Assembly: GCF_036850765.1 (NCBI RefSeq)
Contig: NC_089490.1
Coordinates: forward strand, 109,251,074 to 109,315,073
Length of the DNA stretch: 64,000 bases
Direction of reading: 5' to 3'
Source: Saccopteryx bilineata
Lineage: Eukaryota; Chordata; Mammalia; Chiroptera; Emballonuridae
Shown: positions 63,601 through 64,000 of the stretch, in pieces
Numbering within the stretch: the first letter of the stretch is position 1
Layout of the letters: each line of letters begins with the position of its first letter
The notes under the pieces: model-generated
Told to the model about the DNA's origin: nothing
Database searches by the model: none
What the model saw: the letters and a program-made list of their open reading frames with translations, nothing else
Program-made: the position numbers and the translations under genes

Positions 63601-63994
63601 ACTAAACCAGGTTCAGCATGGAAGGCGAGTTAGTGAGTTTTGAAGGCTTATGACAGAGAGGATCTTACTTCATCTCTATATTATTTTCAGCTCTATATGG
63701 TATGAGTATGTATTCACTTATTATCTACTAATAGTTATAATTTTTTTTTCAATCCTTTTTCACACTTAAGACAACTCAGTCCACTGGGAGCGACCTCAAA
63801 AACCCAGGGTACTAGAGGGGTATTTTTATCAATTCCGTGCTCCCTCTGCTGAGGTGGAGATGACGTCCTATGTGCTTCTTGCTTATCTCACGGCCCAGCC
63901 CGCCCCCACCTCAGAGGACCTGGTTTCTGCATCACGCATTGTGAAATGGATCACGAAGCAACAGAATCCTTATGGAGGCTTCTCTTCAACCCAG
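16658..63994 (+). CDS. PZP: Alpha-2-macroglobulin family inhibitor, PZP-like (29 exons; 3' end beyond window)
   Basis: A secreted broad-spectrum protease trap: cleavage in the bait region triggers a conformational change that encloses the protease, and the thioester links to it. The 29 exons (listed separately) give 1,260 codons with no stop and consistent phases. Visible parts are a signal peptide (about residues 1-23 of MGKHRLPQ...), macroglobulin domains, the bait region (about 680-740), the thioester PYGCGEQ (Cys980, Gln983) and most of the thioester domain. Phrases such as [34 protein letters not shown] and [18 protein letters not shown] fit remembered PZP better than A2M, though the two paralogues are close. 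The last ~220 residues (receptor-binding domain) are outside. All exons look functional. The full span covers introns. Confidence 0.88.
17469..17837. mobile_element. hAT-type MITE with 8-bp target-site duplication
   Basis: A 353-bp non-autonomous element (17477-17829) with terminal repeats starting CAGAGGTAGTCAACCT and ending AGGTTGACTACCTCTG. It is flanked by an exact 8-bp duplication TTCTACAC (17469-17476 and 17830-17837), as hAT transposons make. It has no coding capacity and lies in intron 1. Confidence 0.93.
17838..20321. other. Intron 1 sequence, nothing recognised
   Basis: No credible exon or nameable repeat; some AT-rich and (AAT)n-like stretches near 19210-19240. Confidence 0.5.
20322..20702 (-). 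mobile_element. Antisense SINE (GGCCCTGGCC family), older copy
   Basis: Minus-strand head near 20702 ('ggctctggttgcttggctca' read in reverse), B-box relative 'gggttcgattcc' in reverse near 20640, (GA)n middle, poly-T on the plus strand near 20320-20345. Located in intron 1. Confidence 0.85.
21248..21640 (+). mobile_element. SINE (GGCCCTGGCC family), young sense copy
   Basis: Full-length, with A box TTGGCTCAGCGG and B box GGTTCGATTCC, ending in a poly-A that runs into a (TA)n microsatellite. High similarity to other copies indicates recent insertion. Intron 1. Confidence 0.95.
21643..21679. repeat. (TA)n microsatellite
   Basis: About 18 TA units directly after the SINE poly-A tail; likely length-variable. 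Confidence 0.95.
22159..22687 (+). mobile_element. Internally deleted mariner-like DNA transposon
   Basis: A 529-bp element flanked by TA (22157-22158 and 22688-22689). The ~37-bp terminal repeats (CAGTGTGTCTGTAAAG... against reverse CAGTGTGTCCTTAAAG...) differ at about four positions. The interior keeps the N-terminal DNA-binding part of a transposase in decayed form (next entry). Most of the catalytic region is missing. Intron 1. Confidence 0.9.
22278..22578 (+). pseudogene. Mariner transposase N-terminal fragment
   Basis: From ATG 22278 the frame reads a helix-turn-helix-like stretch ([16 protein letters not shown]), hits TAG at 22419-22421, and continues in frame to a GRPS motif near 22470-22481 (the GRPR-type linker of mariner transposases). 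It then reads [14 protein letters not shown] before another stop. The DDE/D catalytic domain is absent. Dead transposase. Confidence 0.75.
22975..23158 (+). CDS. PZP: PZP-like exon 2
   Basis: 184 nt, residues 29-90, start of the first macroglobulin domain ([12 protein letters not shown]...) with an N-glycosylation sequon LNET. Acceptor CTAG|G, donor [21 protein letters not shown] is PZP-like. Confidence 0.93.
23946..24105 (+). CDS. PZP: PZP-like exon 3
   Basis: 160 nt, residues 91-144. Contains [13 protein letters not shown] and the family signature [17 protein letters not shown]. Acceptor TTTTAG|C, donor ACAG|GTATG. Confidence 0.95.
24273..24325 (+). CDS. PZP: PZP-like exon 4
   Basis: 53 nt, residues 144-161, [18 protein letters not shown]. 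Acceptor TACAG|T, donor CTG|GTAAGT. Confidence 0.94.
24326..25325. other. Intron 4, nothing recognised
   Basis: AT-rich, with alternating TA-rich sequence near 24710-24770. No repeat family named. Confidence 0.5.
25326..25346 (+). CDS. PZP: PZP-like exon 5 (21-nt microexon)
   Basis: Encodes IPLVYLE (residues 162-168), joining exon 4 to exon 6 in phase. The tiny exon is a known feature of the A2M/PZP genes. Acceptor ATAG|A, donor GAG|GTAAGC. Confidence 0.92.
25437..25838 (+). mobile_element. SINE (GGCCCTGGCC family) in intron 5
   Basis: Full-length sense copy at 25447-25828 with 10-bp duplications AAACTTTCAG (25437-25446 and 25829-25838). It sits 100 bp after the microexon donor. Some substitutions; A/B boxes recognisable. 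Confidence 0.92.
25998..26166 (+). CDS. PZP: PZP-like exon 6
   Basis: 169 nt, residues 169-225: [15 protein letters not shown]... through HPFTVEEF. Acceptor CTAG|G, donor TTTG|GTATG. Confidence 0.95.
26570..26654 (+). CDS. PZP: PZP-like exon 7
   Basis: 85 nt, residues 225-253: [15 protein letters not shown]..., [10 protein letters not shown] with an N-glycosylation sequon NIS. Acceptor ACAG|T, donor AAT|GTGAGT. Confidence 0.95.
26655..28130. other. Intron 7, nothing recognised
   Basis: AT-rich, with no supported exon or clear repeat. Confidence 0.5.
28131..28242 (+). CDS. PZP: PZP-like exon 8
   Basis: 112 nt, residues 253-290: [16 protein letters not shown]..., ELCEEFSQR. Acceptor ACAG|A. 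The donor AGG|GTTAGT is a weaker GT site but keeps the phase. Confidence 0.93.
28553..28667 (+). CDS. PZP: PZP-like exon 9
   Basis: 115 nt, residues 291-329: [13 protein letters not shown]..., KATIREEGT. Acceptor TTAG|C, donor ACAG|GTTTGA. Confidence 0.94.
28818..28927 (+). CDS. PZP: PZP-like exon 10
   Basis: 110 nt, residues 329-365: [15 protein letters not shown]..., [14 protein letters not shown] [19 protein letters not shown]. Donor CAG|GTAGAG. Confidence 0.95.
29777..29938 (+). CDS. PZP: PZP-like exon 11
   Basis: 162 nt, residues 366-419: [18 protein letters not shown]..., with sequons NVTT and NTTN. Acceptor TTTAG|G, donor ACG|GTGAGT. Confidence 0.95.
29939..31243. other. Intron 11, nothing recognised
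   Basis: AT-rich with no nameable repeat. Confidence 0.5.
31244..31471 (+). CDS. PZP: PZP-like exon 12
   Basis: 228 nt, residues 420-495: [14 protein letters not shown]..., [20 protein letters not shown], ending [17 protein letters not shown] is the PZP-type wording. Acceptor ACAG|G, donor CTG|GTAAGA. Confidence 0.95.
31736..31799 (+). CDS. PZP: PZP-like exon 13
   Basis: 64 nt, residues 496-517: [21 protein letters not shown]. Acceptor TTCAG|A, donor ATA|GTGAGT. Confidence 0.94.
31800..33059. other. Intron 13 body, nothing recognised
   Basis: The open frame at 31800-32279 shows no family resemblance and is judged chance. No repeat named. Confidence 0.5.
33060..33280 (-). mobile_element. 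Antisense L1 3' UTR fragment
   Basis: Phrases such as 'gtaacactggttaacaaaattatacaagtttcag' and the C-rich 'tccacctccccacacccagcaatc' are the reverse of an L1 3' UTR tail. It ends ~75 bp before the exon 14 acceptor. Confidence 0.7.
33357..33499 (+). CDS. PZP: PZP-like exon 14
   Basis: 143 nt, residues 517-564: [19 protein letters not shown]..., [19 protein letters not shown] (the codon for M517 spans the junction). Acceptor CTCAG|T, donor AAG|GTGAAT. Confidence 0.95.
34037..34186 (+). CDS. PZP: PZP-like exon 15
   Basis: 150 nt, residues 565-614: [20 protein letters not shown]..., [19 protein letters not shown]. Strongly conserved A2M-family segment. Acceptor ACAG|G, donor TCG|GTGAGT. Confidence 0.96.
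34320..34480 (+). repeat. MIR fragment
   Basis: Core phrases 'ttaacatcccagagagtaacaatcccattttatgatg' and 'aggttacccagaagtaag' fit a diverged mammalian-wide MIR SINE. Intron 15. Confidence 0.55.
34629..34970. mobile_element. Tc1/pogo-like MITE
   Basis: A ~342-bp element with imperfect terminal repeats (CCATATTTCTCCCATGTATA... against reverse CCTATTTCCCCATGTATA...) between TA dinucleotides. It contains repeated 'gtataagacgcac'-type motifs. The interior open strip is not a known protein. The superfamily call is by TA flanks and end sequence. Confidence 0.7.
34973..36460. other. Intron 15 sequence, nothing firmly recognised
   Basis: AT-rich; 35266-35400 has a faint L2-like look that I cannot support firmly. 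Confidence 0.45.
36461..36990 (+). repeat. Ancient dispersed repeat, LTR-like, family not named
   Basis: Starts TGTGTTAGTTATCTACTGATGCAAC and runs through phrases shared by an old mammalian repeat ('cagtttctctggattaggaatcc', 'gccagggctttagttatctgaaggc', 'tatgacctagccttgg'). The TG start suggests an LTR, but I cannot name it. Similar old sequence may continue around the L1 at 37255-37735. Confidence 0.5.
37255..37735 (-). mobile_element. Antisense L1 3' fragment
   Basis: The minus strand encodes the ORF2 C-terminal-like stretch near 37600-37720 ([17 protein letters not shown]) followed by a 3' UTR tail to a T-rich end at ~37255. 5'-truncated, decayed. Intron 15. Confidence 0.85.
38413..38571 (+). 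CDS. PZP: PZP-like exon 16
   Basis: 159 nt, residues 615-667: [16 protein letters not shown]..., acidic [11 protein letters not shown], ending MYNFLK. The QEEE stretch recalls PZP. Acceptor ACAG|G, donor AAG|GTAAAA. A young SINE starts 66 bp downstream. Confidence 0.92.
38623..39014 (+). mobile_element. Young SINE with 15-bp target-site duplications
   Basis: Full-length GGCCCTGGCC-family SINE at 38638-38999 with exact AAAACTTTATATATA at 38623-38637 and 39000-39014. A box TTGGCTCAACGG, B box GGTTCGATTCC. In intron 16 (only 747 bp). Confidence 0.96.
39319..39436 (+). CDS. PZP: PZP-like exon 17 (bait region, first half)
   Basis: 118 nt, residues 668-707: [18 protein letters not shown], the conserved lead-in, then the divergent bait sequence [21 protein letters not shown]. 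Basic residues (KIRKPR, MRGG) offer trypsin-type cuts. Donor GCAG|GTAAGC splits the Gly codon that opens GPTGLAG. Confidence 0.92.
39871..40228 (+). mobile_element. Long GCCTGAC-type SINE
   Basis: AGCCTGACCAGCAGTGGCGCAGTGG head, 'gcttgagcac' body, (CT)n tail. Near-matching flanks GAAACTCTGTA / GAAACACTGTA suggest the target-site duplication. Intron 17. Confidence 0.85.
40381..40500 (-). mobile_element. Partial antisense SINE
   Basis: T-rich start, 'gaggcagagagacagacccaccagg' and 'aggcgatgttctgcctatctggggc' match the 3' half of the GGCCCTGGCC family on the minus strand. 5'-truncated. Confidence 0.7.
40880..41243 (-). mobile_element. Antisense SINE (GGCCCTGGCC family), old
   Basis: Minus-strand head near 41243 ('ggccttggctggttgctcagtgg' in reverse), (GA)n middle, T-rich tail near 40880. 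Flanks CAGCTCACTTTT / CACCTCACTTTT look like a decayed target-site duplication. Confidence 0.85.
41870..42240 (+). repeat. L2/MIR3-like ancient fragment (tentative)
   Basis: 'ttagcaaatattaattgaacacttactgacctactttgtgg' resembles the common L2 3' phrase. The rest is too diverged to assign. Confidence 0.35.
42272..42628 (+). mobile_element. Long GCCTGAC-type SINE
   Basis: Head GCTTGACCAGGTGGTGTTGCAGTGG, body with 'cggtttgagca' units, (CT)n and poly-A. ATAGATAAG on both sides suggests target-site duplication. Confidence 0.85.
42632..42740. repeat. Simple repeat (GATAA/GAGCTA-rich)
   Basis: Short degenerate tandem units (ataagat, gatagaaat, agagctagagct) between two SINEs. Confidence 0.8.
42742..43076 (+). 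mobile_element. Long GCCTGAC-type SINE
   Basis: Head GGCCTGACCAGGCAGTATGCAGTAG, the same body as the copy at 42272, ending (GA)n. Two copies lie in tandem orientation 115 bp apart. Confidence 0.85.
43084..43430 (+). repeat. MIR split by an antisense L1 tail
   Basis: MIR phrases 'cttacaacaacctttta' and 'aaaaaactgaacccagaaaggttaaggaa...gccagtaaataaatag' flank 'ttactgagatataattgacaaataacatg...', an antisense L1 end (about 43140-43300). Confidence 0.6.
43864..43878. repeat. Target-site duplication of antisense L1 (left)
   Basis: TCTATTAAATTTTTT is repeated at 51154-51168; together they bound the element. Confidence 0.88.
45445..45862 (-). mobile_element. Antisense SINE inserted in the old L1
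   Basis: GGCCCTGGCC-family SINE at 45458-45849 on the minus strand, head at the right. Duplication TCATTGGTATTTT at 45445-45457 and 45850-45862. Large open frames here (45321-45812 and others) are SINE shadows. Confidence 0.95.
47817..48262. mobile_element. hAT-type MITE with ATCTAGTG duplication, inside the old L1
   Basis: Element at 47825-48254 with ends CAATGGTTGGCAAACTC and (reverse) CCTTGGTCAGCAAATTG, flanked by exact ATCTAGTG (47817-47824, 48255-48262). Removing it restores continuous L1 sequence. It was later split by a SINE at ~47910-48109. Confidence 0.92.
47910..48109 (-). mobile_element. Rhin-1-like SINE inside the hAT MITE
   Basis: Minus-strand GCCTGACCTGTGGTGGCGCAG head near 48105, (CT)n reversed as (GA)n, T-rich tail. 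GAGAGTCAAA flanks both sides. Third layer of nesting. Confidence 0.9.
48832..50170 (-). pseudogene. ORF1 remnant of antisense L1
   Basis: Start near 50170 ([19 protein letters not shown]), a coiled-coil-rich first part ([15 protein letters not shown]), and a C-terminal part with [15 protein letters not shown], split by the SINE at 49007-49379. Stop at 48832-48834, only 59 bp before the ORF2 start. Confidence 0.85.
48993..49393 (+). mobile_element. SINE inserted in ORF1 of the antisense L1
   Basis: Full-length GGCCCTGGCC-family SINE at 49007-49379, opposite strand to the L1. Exact duplication AAAGAAATCTTGGT at 48993-49006 and 49380-49393. Confidence 0.95.
50171..51153 (-). promoter_or_regulatory. 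5' UTR/promoter of the old antisense L1
   Basis: GC-rich ~980 bp from CCAAGATGGCAGCAGAG to the ORF1 start. Such L1 5' UTRs hold an internal promoter and, in human L1, an antisense promoter. Here that antisense direction would be the sense strand of the macroglobulin gene. Activity today is unknown. Confidence 0.6.
51154..51168. repeat. Target-site duplication of antisense L1 (right)
   Basis: TCTATTAAATTTTTT, matching 43864-43878. Confidence 0.88.
51460..51674 (+). mobile_element. Rhin-1-like SINE with 15-bp duplications
   Basis: Element 51475-51659 begins GGCCTGACCTGTGGTGGCGCAG. AAAACATTTATAATA flanks exactly at 51460-51474 and 51660-51674. (CT)n then A-rich tail. Intron 17. Confidence 0.95.
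51675..52704. other. Intron 17 sequence, nothing recognised
   Basis: No supported exon or repeat in this ~1 kb. Confidence 0.5.
52705..53095 (+). mobile_element. SINE lacking its B-box segment
   Basis: GGCCCTGGCC-family copy at 52716-53084 with exact AAAATACTCTG duplications (52705-52715, 53085-53095). About 35 bp between 'gcggaggacccg' and 'cccatttgc' are missing, removing the B box. The tail has mutated to (AAT)n. Confidence 0.93.
53219..53407 (-). mobile_element. Antisense Rhin-1-like SINE next to exon 18
   Basis: Element about 53230-53396, head at the right. GATGATTTTTT repeated at 53219-53229 and 53397-53407. It ends ~40 bp before the exon 18 acceptor, so its insertion duplicated T-rich sequence beside the polypyrimidine tract. 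Confidence 0.88.
53438..53582 (+). CDS. PZP: PZP-like exon 18 (bait region, second half)
   Basis: 145 nt, residues 707-755: opens with the rest of GPTGLAG, then [15 protein letters not shown]... and the conserved exit [15 protein letters not shown]. The acceptor TTTTAG|G follows a long T-run. Donor GA|GTAAGT. Confidence 0.93.
53939..54123 (-). mobile_element. Antisense Rhin-1-like SINE
   Basis: T-rich start, 'agagaggtgggggaaagagagagagg' middle, head 'cactttatccattgtggtatcacaggccaggcc' reversed. Flanks GAATCACGAACC / GAGTCATGAATC look like a decayed duplication. Intron 18. Confidence 0.85.
54448..54676 (+). CDS. PZP: PZP-like exon 19
   Basis: 229 nt, residues 755-831: [21 protein letters not shown]..., [18 protein letters not shown], ending YLPKCIR. 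Near-identical to both A2M and PZP as I recall them. Donor CGG|GTAAGA. Confidence 0.96.
54677..55520. other. Intron 19, nothing recognised
   Basis: No supported repeat or exon. Confidence 0.5.
55521..55647 (+). CDS. PZP: PZP-like exon 20
   Basis: 127 nt, residues 832-874: [42 protein letters not shown]. QNxKGxESYCIC is the PZP-type wording (A2M differs here). Acceptor ATAG|G. Confidence 0.95.
55977..56098 (+). CDS. PZP: PZP-like exon 21
   Basis: 122 nt, residues 874-914: [20 protein letters not shown]..., [11 protein letters not shown], with sequon NFS. Acceptor TTTAG|G, donor GAA|GTAAGT. Confidence 0.95.
56585..57004 (+). mobile_element. Young SINE with 14-bp duplications, intron 21
   Basis: GGCCCTGGCC-family copy at 56599-56990 with exact AAAAATGTTCTGGA at 56585-56598 and 56991-57004. 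A and B boxes intact. Confidence 0.96.
57257..57308 (+). CDS. PZP: PZP-like exon 22
   Basis: 52 nt, residues 915-932: [17 protein letters not shown]. Acceptor CCCAAG|C after a T-rich tract, donor TCAG|GTAAGA. Confidence 0.92.
57420..57545 (+). repeat. MIR-like fragment (tentative)
   Basis: 'cattttacaaacagaaacactgagctcaagagagtg' resembles the MIR core. Diverged. Intron 22. Confidence 0.4.
58190..58370 (+). repeat. MIR fragment
   Basis: 'ggttaaggaactgtgtccaaaatccatagccagtaagtggcagggcc...ccaggcagtgtaac' matches the MIR SINE core in sense. Intron 22. Confidence 0.75.
58406..58489 (+). CDS. PZP: PZP-like exon 23
   Basis: 84 nt, residues 932-960: [29 protein letters not shown]. Acceptor CAAAG|G, donor TTGG|GTAAGT. 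Confidence 0.94.
58745..58921 (+). CDS. PZP: PZP-like exon 24 (thioester site)
   Basis: 177 nt, residues 960-1019. Contains the internal thioester PYGCGEQ at 58795-58815: Cys980 (58804-58806) and Gln983 (58813-58815) form the reactive bond. Continues [18 protein letters not shown] with an N-glycosylation sequon. The motif is intact, so covalent trapping capacity is expected. Confidence 0.97.
59218..59305 (+). CDS. PZP: PZP-like exon 25
   Basis: 88 nt, residues 1019-1048: [30 protein letters not shown]. Acceptor CCAG|G, donor TTG|GTAAGA. Thioester domain. Confidence 0.95.
59360..59476. mobile_element. Short mariner-type MITE
   Basis: A ~117-bp element starting CAGGGTGGAGCAAAAAGTAGG after TA, with a reverse copy CCTAATTTTGCTCCAC at the right end. 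AT-rich centre, no coding capacity. Intron 25. Confidence 0.8.
59480..59600 (+). repeat. MIR-like fragment
   Basis: 'ttcttacaacaatcttgtgaaataacagctattagcttcattttagaggaggaaa' fits the MIR core. Confidence 0.55.
59806..59905. repeat. (ATCT)n-rich simple repeat
   Basis: Runs of tatctatctatc with interruptions; a degenerate tetranucleotide microsatellite. Confidence 0.85.
59956..60346 (+). mobile_element. SINE (GGCCCTGGCC family), intron 25
   Basis: Copy at about 59964-60338 between GCAGTGGA repeats (59956-59963, 60339-60346). A and B boxes present with a few changes (GGTTTGATTCC). Long poly-A. Confidence 0.93.
60776..60932 (+). CDS. PZP: PZP-like exon 26
   Basis: 157 nt, residues 1048-1100: [40 protein letters not shown]. 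Thioester domain helices. Acceptor TTTAG|G, donor AAG|GTGAAG. Confidence 0.96.
61264..61338 (+). CDS. PZP: PZP-like exon 27
   Basis: 75 nt, residues 1101-1125: [32 protein letters not shown] differs from the human EIPLPVT type as I recall it; length is unchanged. Donor ACT|GTAAGA. Confidence 0.94.
61708..61888 (+). CDS. PZP: PZP-like exon 28
   Basis: 181 nt, residues 1126-1186: [50 protein letters not shown]. Acceptor CACAG|C, followed by a second CAG that would be an in-phase alternative removing one Gln. Confidence 0.95.
61889..62299. other. Intron 28, first part, nothing recognised
   Basis: No supported repeat or exon. Confidence 0.5.
62300..63425 (-). mobile_element. Antisense L1 3' fragment, intron 28
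   Basis: Minus-strand ORF2 C-terminal and 3' UTR sequence: plus-strand phrases 'ttcacttagcataataccttctagctccatcca', 'ccacagtggcggcaccaatctgcattcccacc' and 'caggtgtgaggtgatatg' are antisense L1 landmarks. Decayed, 5'-truncated near 63425. A (TTTTG)n-rich stretch at ~62517-62680 lies within it. Confidence 0.9.
62517..62680. repeat. (TTTTG)n-rich low-complexity tract
   Basis: T/G-only stretch with variable TTTG, TTTTG and TTTTTGG units. The open frames here on both strands are composition artefacts. Confidence 0.85.
63771..63994 (+). CDS. PZP: PZP-like exon 29
   Basis: 224 nt, residues 1186-1260: [53 protein letters not shown]. Acceptor CTTAAG|A, donor CAG|GTTTGT at the window edge. The gene continues to the right. 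Confidence 0.95.
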
Positions 63995-64000
63995 GTTTGT

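Noticed and set aside
16658..63994. Calling the gene A2M instead of PZP
   Set aside because: Exons 2, 7, 12, 16 and 20 use PZP-type wording. A2M cannot be fully excluded because the paralogues are close and gene conversion is possible; a tree of full-length proteins plus synteny would settle it.
1..64000. CRISPR arrays, phage, operons or other prokaryotic systems
   Set aside because: None seen: repeats are transposon copies or microsatellites, and genes have introns.

Overview
The window is mammalian nuclear DNA and most likely comes from a bat. It has a multi-exon gene with GT-AG introns, LINE-1 copies of several ages, MIR fossils and a MaLR-type LTR. It also carries many copies of two tRNA-derived SINE families. 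One is a ~385-bp element starting GGCCCTGGCCGGTTGGCTCAG. The other is a shorter element with a (CT)n tail starting GCCTGACCTGTGGTGGCGCAG; these resemble the VES-like and Rhin-1-like SINEs I associate with Chiroptera (Rhin-1 with rhinolophoid bats). Recent-looking hAT and mariner MITEs fit the same assignment. Species is an inference; no database was searched.

Layout. Positions 1-4575 hold L1-A, a sense L1 cut by the window start and decayed by two 1-nt deletions and stop codons. Its poly-A abuts a mariner terminal repeat. Positions 4676-5579 hold two SINEs. L1-B (5659-11365) is a full-length sense L1 between 12-bp target-site duplications; ORF1 is intact and ORF2 is broken only by a 2-nt expansion in an A-run. 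Positions 11378-16256 hold an MLT1-like LTR, a 5'-truncated SINE and a nested set of old L1 pieces, ending at a compact TATA promoter.

From 16658 to the right edge lies the only host gene: 29 consecutive coding exons of an alpha-2-macroglobulin-family protease inhibitor. It is closest to pregnancy zone protein (PZP) by recalled residues. The 3,780 coding nt (1,260 codons) stay open and in phase across every junction. Visible parts are the signal peptide, macroglobulin domains, the two bait-region exons (17 and 18) and the thioester motif PYGCGEQ in exon 24. Roughly the last 220 residues, including the receptor-binding domain, lie beyond the window.

Intron 17 is 14 kb and separates the two halves of the bait region. 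It holds a full-length old antisense L1 (43879-51153), itself hit by two SINEs and by a hAT MITE that was later hit by another SINE. The other introns carry SINEs, MITEs, MIR pieces and antisense L1 tails.

Points most worth a second look: a collagenase-like GPTGLAG motif split across the exon 17/18 junction; a ~325-bp spacer between ORF1 and ORF2 in the young L1s (59 bp in the old L1) that holds an ~80-codon ORF overlapping the ORF2 start; the short CpG-rich 5' UTR of L1-B; and MITEs with exact target-site duplications. I found no prokaryotic-type system, CRISPR array or RNA gene.
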